Shown: piece after piece, positions 53,185 to 62,141 of the stretch
How the letters are laid out: each line of letters starts with the position of its first letter
Numbering within the stretch: position 1 is the first letter of the stretch
Made by a program: the position numbers and the translations under genes
Notes under the pieces: model-generated
The model's input: only the letters and a program-made list of their open reading frames with translations
Told to the model about the DNA's origin: nothing
Databases searched by the model: none
Source: SLHU01 sp009929975
GTDB taxonomy: Bacteria; Bacillota; Clostridia; Saccharofermentanales; UBA5734
Length of the DNA: 64,000 nucleotides
Reading direction: 5' to 3'
NCBI GenBank assembly: GCA_040776905.1
Contig: JAXGZQ010000004.1
Location: 18,465-82,464, forward strand

Positions 53185-53258
53185 GCAGGGTCCCCCAATC
53201 AAAGGATTGATTTCATCACCATCCACAGGACAGAAAGGACTGGATTGAGTACCAAAAA

Positions 53259-53304
53259 TAAAAAAAGACCCACAGAACGAAGACGTGCTTCGCGCTGTGG
53301 GTCT
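53259..53304 (-). terminator. Intrinsic terminator of the prophage late operon
   Basis: A 10-bp perfect stem (AGACCCACAG and its complement, 53266-53275 and 53295-53304), with a further GAAG/CTTC pairing inside, is followed on the minus strand by seven T residues. It lies directly after the holin gene and separates the lysis module from the recombinase operon, which needs its own promoter. Confidence 0.88.
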
Positions 53305-53317
53305 ATGACATGCTTCG

Positions 53318-53773
53318 TTATTCTTCCGGACTGTGATCGTCAGGATTGCCTTTGGTTTTCAGCTGTTCGAACTTGGTTTTCACGAAGTCGGGGAGAGGTA
53401 GTCCCATAATGCCAAGATTCTCCACAATTGACAGCCCTTCATTACCGCAGAAGAATAAGACAATCGCTGTTCGGCAGAAAGCCTGCAGACCGAGGATAGC
53501 ATCGAGCTGTACGCCGATCAACACGACCAACAGAATCAAGCCCTTGCGGACCAGCCCTTTGAAGCCGGCTCGCGACTCGAGCGCACCGGTTTTTGACTTG
53601 CTGGACTTCTGCCAGACGGCCGCGATCAGGATCCCGGTGATGTAATCAATGGCCATCAGGATAACAAGTGTCTGCAATGCTGTATCCCACCCTCCCAGTG
53701 CCTTGGCCAAAAAACTGCCAGCCACTGAGATCGCCACCAGCACTGTATCTTTGATTATTAGTGTTTTGTTCAT
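53318..53773 (-). CDS. Phage holin
   Basis: 151 residues with about three to four hydrophobic helices: VLVAISVAGSFLAKALG, LVILMAIDYITGILIAA, GLILLVVLIGVQLDAIL and one more. The motif AIDYITGILIA and the following charged KSSKSKTGALESRAGFKGL are typical of the phi29/Cp-1-type holin family. The hydrophilic tail is charged. It lies 10 nt downstream of the endolysin gene and is the last gene before the terminator. Confidence 0.88.
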   Translation of the reverse strand: MNKTLIIKDTVLVAISVAGSFLAKALGGWDTALQTLVILMAIDYITGILIAAVWQKSSKSKTGALESRAGFKGLVRKGLILLVVLIGVQLDAILGLQAFCRTAIVLFFCGNEGLSIVENLGIMGLPLPDFVKTKFEQLKTKGNPDDHSPEE

Positions 53774-53783
53774 GTTGATCTCC

Positions 53784-54611
53784 TCATTCCTTCGGTATTC
53801 TTAAAATCTGGCCGGTATAGATGGTATACGGTTGCTTGAGGCCATTTAGCTCAATGATCTCCTGATAGCGCCGACCATTGCCAAGCAGTTCCTGTGCAAT
53901 TCGCCACGGACTATCACCGGTCTTGACCGTGTACAATCTCTCGCCCTCGACCGAAAGCACCTGGCCGGCATAAATCGTGTATGGTGCGGAAATTCCATTG
54001 AGTTTGGCCAGTTCAAGATACCGCTTACCATCACCCAGCAGTGATTTGGCAATCGACCAGAGCGAATCACTTTTCTGGACAACATAGACATCCGTTTTCT
54101 CAGTGACATAATCAATGAACGGACACTTTAACCAGCGGGTCCAGCCTGTTTCATTGGCGGTCTTGGTCAACCTGGTCTTGATGACGCCAGACTTGGTGCC
54201 ATGCGCCTCGATGACCTCGCCATTTCCGATATAGACACCGACATGACCGTTTTTTGATACGATCAGACCCTTGATCTCAGGGAATGTAGCAATCGGGCCC
54301 TTTTCAGTGGCAGCATTATACATACCGTTGGCCGATACATCCGGCAGGCCGTCCAGCTTGTAGACGATCTTGCCATCATCATCGGTCCAGTAATGCCCCT
54401 TGATCAGGCCAACACAGTCCTGGACCGGCTTACCCAGCCAGTTGGCGCGGATAAATGACAGGTACGGCATGACCTTCAGTGGATACTGCTTCAGCTTGCC
54501 TGCCAGAAGCGACTCGGTCAGCACATGGCCATACGTGCCATATACATAGCCGGTGCCGAGTCGAGCAATCGCATGACCGACCAGTGATAGATTCGTTTTT
54601 CTTTTCGACAT
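53784..54611 (-). CDS. Endolysin: NlpC/P60-type peptidase with two LysM domains
   Basis: 275 residues. The N-terminal NlpC/P60-like domain has the catalytic cysteine in PVQDCVGLIKG, the histidine in KNGHVGVYIGNG, and EAHGTKSG. Two LysM wall-binding repeats follow: VYVVQKSDSLWSIAKSLLG and LYTVKTGDSPWRIAQELLG, each ending in YTIYAGQ/YTIYTGQ. It should cut peptide bonds in peptidoglycan during lysis. The start at 54611 follows GGAGG; an in-frame ATG 15 nt upstream overlaps that site. Confidence 0.9.
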   Translation of the reverse strand: MSKRKTNLSLVGHAIARLGTGYVYGTYGHVLTESLLAGKLKQYPLKVMPYLSFIRANWLGKPVQDCVGLIKGHYWTDDDGKIVYKLDGLPDVSANGMYNAATEKGPIATFPEIKGLIVSKNGHVGVYIGNGEVIEAHGTKSGVIKTRLTKTANETGWTRWLKCPFIDYVTEKTDVYVVQKSDSLWSIAKSLLGDGKRYLELAKLNGISAPYTIYAGQVLSVEGERLYTVKTGDSPWRIAQELLGNGRRYQEIIELNGLKQPYTIYTGQILRIPKE

Positions 54612-54680
54612 GATGATTTCCTCCATAAAAAATGGAGCCCTTTCGACTCCTTTGAATCTTCGATATTCTGCTACAAGCCT

Positions 54681-54830
54681 TTATAGCTTTGTTTCTGGTT
54701 CAGGCTGATCCTCAACGACCTTGATATCCTGTTGAATGGCTGCGATCAGTTGTGCCACTTCGTTGTAGGGTTTGGTCACCAGATAATTGATCATCTGTTC
54801 CAGCAAGGTTTTATCAATCGTAAACCGCAT
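54681..54830 (-). CDS. Small phage protein
   Basis: 49 residues starting MRFTIDKTLLEQMINYLVTK and including YNEVAQLIAAIQQD. It has no signal peptide and is probably helical. Similar short proteins sit between tail fibre and lysis genes in many clostridial phages. GAGGAGG sets the ATG at 54830. The function is unknown. Confidence 0.65.
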   Translation of the reverse strand: MRFTIDKTLLEQMINYLVTKPYNEVAQLIAAIQQDIKVVEDQPEPETKL

Positions 54831-54840
54831 ATGTTCCTCC

Positions 54841-55131
54841 TCAAATTTCTCTTGCTCCGGCAAATTCAGGAATTTCCGCTGCCAGTCTGTTGTAAATGTC
54901 TGTGCGTGTATAACCTAGTTCATCCTTTTCGGTTAGATATACTTCCCTGAACGAATTGGCCAGGTTTTGTCCTTCCAGCTTTTCCCGATCCCGGTACGTT
55001 GCATCGGCATAGCCCATGAGCTGAACAGTAATGGTAGGAATATCCGTCATGTACTGCTCGATAATTGCAACTACACGAAAATAGGAAGCTGTAATCCCTC
55101 GTTCGTCGGTAATGACTTTTTGTAAGGCCAC
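54841..55131 (-). CDS. Small phage protein, GTG start
   Basis: 96 residues starting (V)ALQKVITDERGITASYFR, predicted beta-rich, ending PEFAGAREI. This protein type recurs next to phage tail-tip genes in Clostridia; I know no function. The GTG at 55131 is chosen because AGGAGGT precedes it; the longer open frame upstream reads through the tail fibre gene. It starts 13 nt after the tail fibre stop. Confidence 0.65.
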   Translation of the reverse strand: MALQKVITDERGITASYFRVVAIIEQYMTDIPTITVQLMGYADATYRDREKLEGQNLANSFREVYLTEKDELGYTRTDIYNRLAAEIPEFAGAREI

Positions 55132-55144
55132 GTTTCTACCTCCT

Positions 55145-58100
55145 TTACACCAAAATGGCGAACCAATTAGCGGCAATACCAGAAAAACCAGAACCGCCGA
55201 TCGTTGCCTGAAAACTTGTTGTTGTAATATTTCGAATTTTGAGCATGCCAATATCACCAGTAAAATCGTGTGTGTATTGACCAAACACCCTGGGTGCAGA
55301 TGGAAATGTCTTGCCAAATGATACGGTCGTCCAAGATGCAGTTGTCAATGACATTGTTCCTGCCGCCCAGCAAGTATTGGTTCCGATGGTAAGTTTATTA
55401 AAATATCCTTCCAAAGCGTGCACCGCTTGCCAGCGCTTTGTAGTCGTCCCGCAGCGGTCGTTATTATCCAAATGCGGCTCGACACGCCAGCAAGAAACAA
55501 CACCGCTGGCCGAAATGGCACCACTCGTCAGTGCACCACAGGAAAGCGGGTGACCATTGAAGGATGTCGTCCCCCAAAAGTTATGGGTGGCGGATGTGCT
55601 TCCGGTGCTGCCCCAGTCGATCTTGTAGGCTGTGTAAAGGCTGGTTCCGACTACCTTGGCCAGATTAATCGTCGTCGCGCCAGCCGCTGCGGTCAGCCAT
55701 GGTCCGGTTGGCCCCACGGTCTGGATCGACAAATAACCCAGCTCGACACTCGAGTTCAAAAGCCGAATAGACCCCGCATCGAGTTTTGCCGACTGCGTTC
55801 CAGAAATGGCTTCAAACGTACCTTTCGCTGTCAGGGCCGATCCGTTCCAAGCAAGTGCTCCGCTGCCAAAGCTGAAGGTTCCGTCATTTAGGTTGATCTG
55901 GCTTCGGCTATCCACACTTTTCAAGGTGCCCGCTACGACGTTCTCTGCACGAATGAGACCCGAATTGACAGGCGTCACAACAGGGCTGAAATGATACGAG
56001 GTCCTAGAAACACCTGCCGTGCCATAGTTCAAATACCGTAGACGGATCCGGTGACAGGTTGACGGCATCCGGCAATAGCTTGTCGCCACTTTTCCCACCG
56101 GCACCTCGGTTTGGTCTATCACATCACAACCAAGGATGTAAGCTTCAATATTCAACCAGCTCCCGGTCGATCCCGACTTTGACCAGAAATAGAAGTTGGT
56201 CGTCGCCGTTCCAAAGGCGCGTGAGCTGACTGTAAAGGGCGTCACTGAAACAGCAGCGCCGCTTCGATCAATCGCGCTGATGCCAAAATATCGAATTCCG
56301 TCTGCGTCAGCGCAATATATGCTCAAGGTCACCTTGTACGTTTGATTTGGATCAACCTCGAAATAGTCTGAATAGATCACCCGATTTGTCGTTGTCACGA
56401 TCCGATGAGCAAGCCCAAGAGATACCGAAACCACACTGCCATCAGTATCCGTCCAGCCGGTTAGCACGCCTGAATTTGAGTAGTTATTGACCAGGCTTTT
56501 TGCCCGGACATCCAGTTTATCGACAGTGATCGACTCTGCAGCGATCCTTGCCGCATCAAGACTTCCTGTCGTTATCTTGCCCGCATCGATGCTGGCAATC
56601 TTCGCACTGGTGATGGTGGCATTGTCGATCTTGGCATCCGTCACGGCCAGGTCCGCAATCTTGGCGTTCGTGACAGCAAGGCTCGCGATTTTACCTTCCG
56701 TCACCGCCAGGTTTCCAATCTTCCCATTGGTCACGGCAAGGCTCCCTATCTTGGCTTCGGTGACCGCCAGACTGTTGATCTTAGCATCGGTTACCGCGAG
56801 GTCAGATATCTTGGCGGTCGTAATAGCTGCATCAGCCAGGATCCCACTCGCAGCCGTGATCGTCCCTGCCACGAGGTTGTTGGCAGTGATGGTCGAAGCA
56901 GCAATCTTATCGCCCGTGATTGCCGATGCCACAATTTTGTCGCCCGTGATCGCATCAGCCGCAATAAGCGTGGCAGAAATGGCTCCTAGTGCTACTTTTT
57001 CTGTGGTGATGGCACTCGCGGCAATCTTTTCCGTTGATACCGCTCCATCGCCGATTTGCTGGCCGTTGATTGTGCCGACGGTCAGATTGCTGGCGTTTAG
57101 ATTGATGACGTTGATGTTGGCAGCATCGATCGTGCCGGCAGTGATCTTGCTGGCGGTAAGCCCGACTATCTTGGCGTCCGTGATCGAGCCGTCCGCGATC
57201 TGGGCTGTGCCAATGGCCCCGGTTTCAATCAGGGCGTTGGTGATCGCACCGGCCGCTATCTTGGCGGTTGTGATCTGAGCATCCCCGATCTTGGCTGAGG
57301 TGATAGCACCAGCGGCAATGATCGCGGAATCAACCCCGATCGCACCAGCGATGATCTTGTCCGCGGTTACCGCACCGGCTGCCAGTTTGTCCGTGGTGAT
57401 GGACCCGGCTGCCAGCTTATTAGTCGTGACGCAGCCTGCCTCGATACGTTCTGCTGCCAGGTAACCAGTGGCTATCTTAGCAGCATCAATACTGACTATC
57501 TTGGCATTGGCCACCGCCAGATCGGCAATGACACCGCTTTCCGCAGTGATGGTCCCGGTCGCCAGCTTATCTGCAGTCAGGCTATGTGTCGCGATCCGGT
57601 CAGCTGACAGGGTGCCCGTACTGATAAAGTTGGCGACGATCTGACCATCCATGGTGATCGCAGTGGTGTACGGCCCTGCATAACCATTACCTGAGAAGCT
57701 AAGCCCACTCAGGTTCCAGCGCCAGACACGAGTGGCCGTGTTGATATCAGCTGTGTCCATGATCAGGATCTCGTACGGCTGGTTTAGCTCATCGTAGCGC
57801 ATCACCACATTCCCGGACTCGCCGTTCATGACGAGTGCTGTCACCTGATCGATCGCCAGATTCAGTTCCGCTTTGGTGCTGGAAAGGATCTGGCCCAGGT
57901 CAGCAATCTGCTTGGAGCTATTGCCGCTGTACTTGATCGGGCTATTGGAAAAATCCGCCTTGTTCTTCTCCGGTGTTAACGGATATTCGACCAGACGAAC
58001 GATCCGCTGGGTGTCTGTATACTGATTGGCCTTGTCAAAAATCCGGACTGTGTCGCCCAGCTGGAAATCCAGGATCGCATACTCCGGCCGGCTGCCGACG

Positions 58101-58891
58101 AGGTTCAGGACATCCATGCGAAATGACACGCGTGGTTTACTTAAAACATCCAGGACAGCGATCGCATCATCGTATAGTGCCTGAGCGTTGGTGTATCGCT
58201 CATCGACCCACTTTCGCTCAATGACCTTACTGGTGTACTGATGGTTATCGATATACTCCTGCCCGCCATTGACAGAGGCGATCGAAAGTCCATCCTTGCC
58301 GATTGGGTAGAGCCGGGTTGCCAGCTCATAAGAATCTGACTGATAATCACGATCCTTCAGGTTCAGTTCACTGTAAACATACGCCCCACGATCCATCCCA
58401 CGCCTGGTATAGAATCTGGCAGTCTTATTTAAGGTATCGAACCAGACTTCACAGCCATAGACCGTGCAGCATTCCAGAACGATCTGGTAGACTGATACAT
58501 TGGTCAGCTTAATCGTTCGCAGTTTGCTGTTGGCATCAACCAATTGATATGTCCACCCGGTTCCAGCCAAAACAGAAGCAAGTGTCGCTTCGAGGGTTCC
58601 TGATTCTATTTCTAAGGTCAGGTATGCCTTCCCGCGCAAGCTGTCGAGGTTGAGTTTCCCAAAAACCTCGTAGAAGTCCTCGTCGCTAGTGTTGATTTCC
58701 TTAATCACAAACTCATCGGTTGCCGATTGCAGGTAGAATTCCTGCTGAAGCAGCGACCGCGAAATGGCTGACTTGGGCAGGTTGAAGTGAATCAGCTTGT
58801 CGGCGGTGGCCAGATCCGACTCGATGGAGAAGTCTTTAAGCTGTGAAAGCAGGGCAACCATCGCCCCGCTTTCGTTTATGAGTTTGAGCAT
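55145..58891 (-). CDS. Phage tail tip / fibre protein with decapeptide repeats
   Basis: 1248 residues. The N-terminal third (about 1-330) is like the tail-associated (Tal/prophage endopeptidase tail) hub domain, with FQLGDTVRIFDK. Residues about 420-800 are a run of ten-residue repeats of the form SLAVTEAKIG, GAITSAKIGD and similar, which should form a fibrous shaft. A beta-rich domain follows, including YTLYSDYFEVDPNQTYKV-like jelly-roll features, and a C-terminal receptor-binding region. It follows the distal tail gene by 13 nt. Confidence 0.82.
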   Translation of the reverse strand: MLKLINESGAMVALLSQLKDFSIESDLATADKLIHFNLPKSAISRSLLQQEFYLQSATDEFVIKEINTSDEDFYEVFGKLNLDSLRGKAYLTLEIESGTLEATLASVLAGTGWTYQLVDANSKLRTIKLTNVSVYQIVLECCTVYGCEVWFDTLNKTARFYTRRGMDRGAYVYSELNLKDRDYQSDSYELATRLYPIGKDGLSIASVNGGQEYIDNHQYTSKVIERKWVDERYTNAQALYDDAIAVLDVLSKPRVSFRMDVLNLVGSRPEYAILDFQLGDTVRIFDKANQYTDTQRIVRLVEYPLTPEKNKADFSNSPIKYSGNSSKQIADLGQILSSTKAELNLAIDQVTALVMNGESGNVVMRYDELNQPYEILIMDTADINTATRVWRWNLSGLSFSGNGYAGPYTTAITMDGQIVANFISTGTLSADRIATHSLTADKLATGTITAESGVIADLAVANAKIVSIDAAKIATGYLAAERIEAGCVTTNKLAAGSITTDKLAAGAVTADKIIAGAIGVDSAIIAAGAITSAKIGDAQITTAKIAAGAITNALIETGAIGTAQIADGSITDAKIVGLTASKITAGTIDAANINVINLNASNLTVGTINGQQIGDGAVSTEKIAASAITTEKVALGAISATLIAADAITGDKIVASAITGDKIAASTITANNLVAGTITAASGILADAAITTAKISDLAVTDAKINSLAVTEAKIGSLAVTNGKIGNLAVTEGKIASLAVTNAKIADLAVTDAKIDNATITSAKIASIDAGKITTGSLDAARIAAESITVDKLDVRAKSLVNNYSNSGVLTGWTDTDGSVVSVSLGLAHRIVTTTNRVIYSDYFEVDPNQTYKVTLSIYCADADGIRYFGISAIDRSGAAVSVTPFTVSSRAFGTATTNFYFWSKSGSTGSWLNIEAYILGCDVIDQTEVPVGKVATSYCRMPSTCHRIRLRYLNYGTAGVSRTSYHFSPVVTPVNSGLIRAENVVAGTLKSVDSRSQINLNDGTFSFGSGALAWNGSALTAKGTFEAISGTQSAKLDAGSIRLLNSSVELGYLSIQTVGPTGPWLTAAAGATTINLAKVVGTSLYTAYKIDWGSTGSTSATHNFWGTTSFNGHPLSCGALTSGAISASGVVSCWRVEPHLDNNDRCGTTTKRWQAVHALEGYFNKLTIGTNTCWAAGTMSLTTASWTTVSFGKTFPSAPRVFGQYTHDFTGDIGMLKIRNITTTSFQATIGGSGFSGIAANWFAILV
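56500..57630 (-). repeat. 30-bp coding repeats in the tail fibre gene
   Basis: Degenerate 30-bp units encode the decapeptide pattern (S/G)(L/A)AVT(D/E/N)AKI(G/A). The best-kept tandem block lies at about 56620-56810. These are coding repeats, not CRISPR repeats. Confidence 0.75.
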
Positions 58892-58904
58892 GCTTGCCCT
58901 CCTT

Positions 58905-59603
58905 TCAGTTGTAAATGGGATAGTACTGGATCGTGATGTTGGCTGTTGAATGGCTAAAAATCACATCCGTCGTACCGGTCGGCAGCACTGGCCACTCGAA
59001 CGCATTGTAGTTGGCTATGTCATTCACGCCATTTTTCAGGTAACGGTAGAGATACCCGTCAATCTCATGCGGTTTATTGGCCTCAAGATTCCTGATCCGA
59101 AAGTCGGTTGTACCCAGCCCATAAATCACAAATTCCGTGATCGCCACGGACGGGGTCACGGTGATCAGGCAAGGAGCAGGCAATACACCGAGGTTGGTGA
59201 TGATCTTATGGCTGACACCATTGGCAGTTGCGATCACTTCGGGTAGATAGGTTCTGTGACACAGCATTTCTATTTCCACTAACCACGCGTTTGAGGTTAG
59301 GCGCTTAGGTTCTGCCTTACCTTTGAAATGACAATCATACTGTTTGGATAGGCCATCGAACACGATCGTGCAGTCTTTAAGCTCCCGGATCAGCGCCGAA
59401 AACAGGCTTTCAGTTTCTGCTTCTGAGCTTGTTTCGATGAGGACTGTCAGGGTGATGTCCTTGAGGCGCTGTTCCGTCCTGCTGAAAACCGGACTTGATG
59501 CACCGTCCAACCAGTCATAAATCTGGAGGACGTCGTGATTGGTGATTTGCTTTGATAGAAGGGTTGCTCCGAAGAAGGCAATGTCTATTCCGTTGATCGT
59601 CAT
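58905..59603 (-). CDS. Phage distal tail protein (Dit-like)
   Basis: 232 residues starting MTINGIDIAFFGATLLSKQI, with LKDITLTVLIETSS and a C-terminal half rich in beta strands (LPAPCLITVTPS, FRIRNLEANKPHEIDG). This matches the distal tail/Siphovirus tail-component family that forms the hub between tube and tip. It sits between tape measure and tail-tip genes, the usual order. It starts 1 nt after the tape measure stop, so translation is coupled. Confidence 0.82.
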   Translation of the reverse strand: MTINGIDIAFFGATLLSKQITNHDVLQIYDWLDGASSPVFSRTEQRLKDITLTVLIETSSEAETESLFSALIRELKDCTIVFDGLSKQYDCHFKGKAEPKRLTSNAWLVEIEMLCHRTYLPEVIATANGVSHKIITNLGVLPAPCLITVTPSVAITEFVIYGLGTTDFRIRNLEANKPHEIDGYLYRYLKNGVNDIANYNAFEWPVLPTGTTDVIFSHSTANITIQYYPIYN

Positions 59604-59604
59604 A

Positions 59605-62136
59605 TCACACCCTCCTCACGGCCAGTTCCATCCGGTTCATAAAGTACTCAATATCGTCCCGATCCCGGAAACTGTAATTGCCGTTCAGGTTGATCGTCGT
59701 GTTGTTATTGGTTGCCGGCATAGCATTTCCAGAGTTCGCGTTAATTGCATCGGGTCTTGGCATCGACGCTTGCCAGTTTAGTCCCGCTGTGGCGGAGAGG
59801 TCGAGACCGTCAAACGCCGACATGGCATCTGCGGTTAGTCCGTTTACGGAAGAAAGCACATCCTTGGCTCCATCCGTGATACCCAGAGCCAGACCCTGGG
59901 AAATGAAGTCACCGAACCGTCGGGTCTCTTTGGACGGCGAGCTGATGCCAAAGAACCGTTTGATCGAGCCCAGCACATCACCAGCAAAGCCGCGGATCTT
60001 ATCCGTCAGCCAACTGAATTTGTCGCGCATTCCGTTCCACAGACCAGAGATCAGGTTCGCGCCAATGTCCCGGATCCGATAGAGCATGTTCATGAAGCCA
60101 TTTTTCAGCGAATCCAGAATCTGCGGGATCTTGCTGACCAGTACCGGGATATTGGTGATCAGGGCTCCGGCCAAGGCGATAACGATCTGTAGCCCGGCAT
60201 CGATGATCTTGGGTAGGTTGTTCATGATCGCCAGCACCAATCGTTCGATGATCACCGGGATCTTCTCCACTAGCCGCGGCAAGGCGTTGATCAAACCCAT
60301 GGCTACAGCCAGGATCAGCTCAATGCCGGCATCGATCAGGAGGTCAATGTTGTCCAGAAGCGTATCCATGATCAGGAATACCGCATCAATGGCGATCGGG
60401 ATCAGTTTCGGGATCGTCTGTGTTAATCCCTTGATCAGGCTGACCAGCAATTGAATACCAGCCTGAATAATCAAAGGCAGGTTTGCCAGGATCGTGTCTC
60501 CAAGCTGCTGGATTAGAGCCGGCAGGATGGCGATCAGCTGCGGGATGACCAGATTGAGGCCGTCCAATAGGCCCATAAACAACTGGATCCCGGCGTCGAC
60601 CAGAACAGGCAGCAGGACAGGGATCAGCGGGATGATTGCCGAAACCAGACCAGTCAGCCCGTTCAGCAAAGCGGGTAGTAAAGCATTAATGAGACCGGGC
60701 AGTGCCTCGCCAACGTTGGTGATCAGGGCAATGAGGACGGTATTGAACCCTTCCAGAAGTGTGGGTAAGGACAAAGCCAGGACATTGATGATGCCCGGCA
60801 GAACTTCACTCACCTTTCCGGAGATCAGGTCGATCAGGTCCTCAAGGTTTTCTGAGAACTTGGTCGAAGCGCCTTCTGTACCGGTCATGACCTCAGCTAA
60901 ACCGGTGAAAGTACCGGTCAGAGCCGGCATTGCTTCGTTGATCAGCCCGTTCATGCCTTGAAGAGTTGAGGTGACTGAAGGCAGAAGCGCCTGACCGAAG
61001 GACGAGGCGATGTTTTCCACCTGCATTTTGGCAATCCTCAGCTGGTTGGCCATGCCACCGGACGTGGATGCGAAGTCGCCCTGTACGTCTTTGGTCGCCT
61101 GCAGGATGTAGTTATAACGCAGCGTGGCCAATTCAGCCTGGGACATTGACGCGATCGGCTTTTTAATCCCCTGCGCCAGTGCGAACGCTGCCAGATTGGC
61201 CTGGCTCATATTGATGCCCAGCTGCTTTAGCGGTTCCGTTTCTCCGGAGATACCGCTGCGCAGCTTATTGAACGCCTCTTCACCGTCCAGGTTATAGAAG
61301 CTGGCCATATCACCCGCCAGCCCGGTGAGCGAGGTGGACATGTCCAAAACCGCGTCGTCAGTCAGCCCGGTTGATTTGAGCATGGCTCCCATGGTGCCGT
61401 TCATCTTCTTGGCACTGAGTTCAGAAAGGCCAAAAGACACAGCTGCCTGCTTAGCCCAGACATCGATCTTGCCTGCGCCAGCCACGCCGAAGGTCTTATT
61501 GACGACATTTTCCACTTCGCTCAAATCACTGGCGGTCTTGATGCCCTTGATACCAAATGCAGCCAGTGCCGTACCGGCCGCTCCGGCTGCGAGGGAATAT
61601 AGCCCCAGTGCCTTTCCAGCACCTTGAACCGCGGTACCAACGACCTTGACACCGCCCGCCGCCAGCTTGGCCGAAGCTTCACCGACCTTCTTGATGCCGT
61701 TGGCGACCGGAGATAGCTTGTCCAGCACGGCTTGGACCTTTTCCTTTACCGATGTAAAGGCCGTGCCAATGACAGACACGGATTTCTTTTCATCCTTCAG
61801 GCTGCCGAGCTTCGCCTTGGTCGTTTCCAGCTCACGCTGAAAAGCGCGAAACTGCTCCGCATCGATCGTTCCCGCGGCAAACTGCGCCTTGACCTGTGCC
61901 TGGGCTTTCTTAAGCGCGTCAAGTTTTTCCTTGGTCGCGGCGATCTCTTCTTTCAGCAGTTGGCTCTTTTGCGCGGTCAGGGTGATGTTATTGGGATCCA
62001 GTTTCAGGCCCTTTTCCACCAACTTCAGCTCGCTCTGTAAGCTTTTTGCAGTAGAATTAACGCTTTTCAGGGCTTTGTCGAGCGGCGCTGTATTGCCATT
62101 GATCTCGACTGTAATGCCCTTGATACCTTTAGCCAT
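59605..62136 (-). CDS. Phage tail tape measure protein
   Basis: 843 residues. The N-terminus starts MAKGIKGITVEINGNTAPLD, followed by a coiled coil (about 25-125), then a TP901-type tape-measure domain with LSELSAKKMNGTMGAMLKST, DMASFYNLDGEEAFNKL and QLGINMSQANLAAFA. A long hydrophobic helical region follows (about 440-690, repeating LP.LI..GI.L) and a C-terminal segment with FFGISSPSKETR. It sets tail length and may help DNA entry. The ATG at 62136 follows AGGAGG. Confidence 0.92.
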   Translation of the reverse strand: MAKGIKGITVEINGNTAPLDKALKSVNSTAKSLQSELKLVEKGLKLDPNNITLTAQKSQLLKEEIAATKEKLDALKKAQAQVKAQFAAGTIDAEQFRAFQRELETTKAKLGSLKDEKKSVSVIGTAFTSVKEKVQAVLDKLSPVANGIKKVGEASAKLAAGGVKVVGTAVQGAGKALGLYSLAAGAAGTALAAFGIKGIKTASDLSEVENVVNKTFGVAGAGKIDVWAKQAAVSFGLSELSAKKMNGTMGAMLKSTGLTDDAVLDMSTSLTGLAGDMASFYNLDGEEAFNKLRSGISGETEPLKQLGINMSQANLAAFALAQGIKKPIASMSQAELATLRYNYILQATKDVQGDFASTSGGMANQLRIAKMQVENIASSFGQALLPSVTSTLQGMNGLINEAMPALTGTFTGLAEVMTGTEGASTKFSENLEDLIDLISGKVSEVLPGIINVLALSLPTLLEGFNTVLIALITNVGEALPGLINALLPALLNGLTGLVSAIIPLIPVLLPVLVDAGIQLFMGLLDGLNLVIPQLIAILPALIQQLGDTILANLPLIIQAGIQLLVSLIKGLTQTIPKLIPIAIDAVFLIMDTLLDNIDLLIDAGIELILAVAMGLINALPRLVEKIPVIIERLVLAIMNNLPKIIDAGLQIVIALAGALITNIPVLVSKIPQILDSLKNGFMNMLYRIRDIGANLISGLWNGMRDKFSWLTDKIRGFAGDVLGSIKRFFGISSPSKETRRFGDFISQGLALGITDGAKDVLSSVNGLTADAMSAFDGLDLSATAGLNWQASMPRPDAINANSGNAMPATNNNTTINLNGNYSFRDRDDIEYFMNRMELAVRRV

Positions 62137-62141
62137 GCCGC

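Noticed and set aside
56487..57278. 263-codon hydrophobic plus-strand open frame resembling a membrane protein
   Set aside because: It is the mirror of the tail-fibre decapeptide repeats; the apparent membrane character comes from the repeat codons.
56500..57630. Possible CRISPR array because of regular 30-bp repeats
   Set aside because: Repeats are contiguous, degenerate and in frame with a phage fibre protein; there are no unique spacers or cas genes.
60086..60961. Plus-strand open frames of 122 and 155 codons
   Set aside because: Antisense to the hydrophobic part of the tape measure gene, with no ribosome site or motif.
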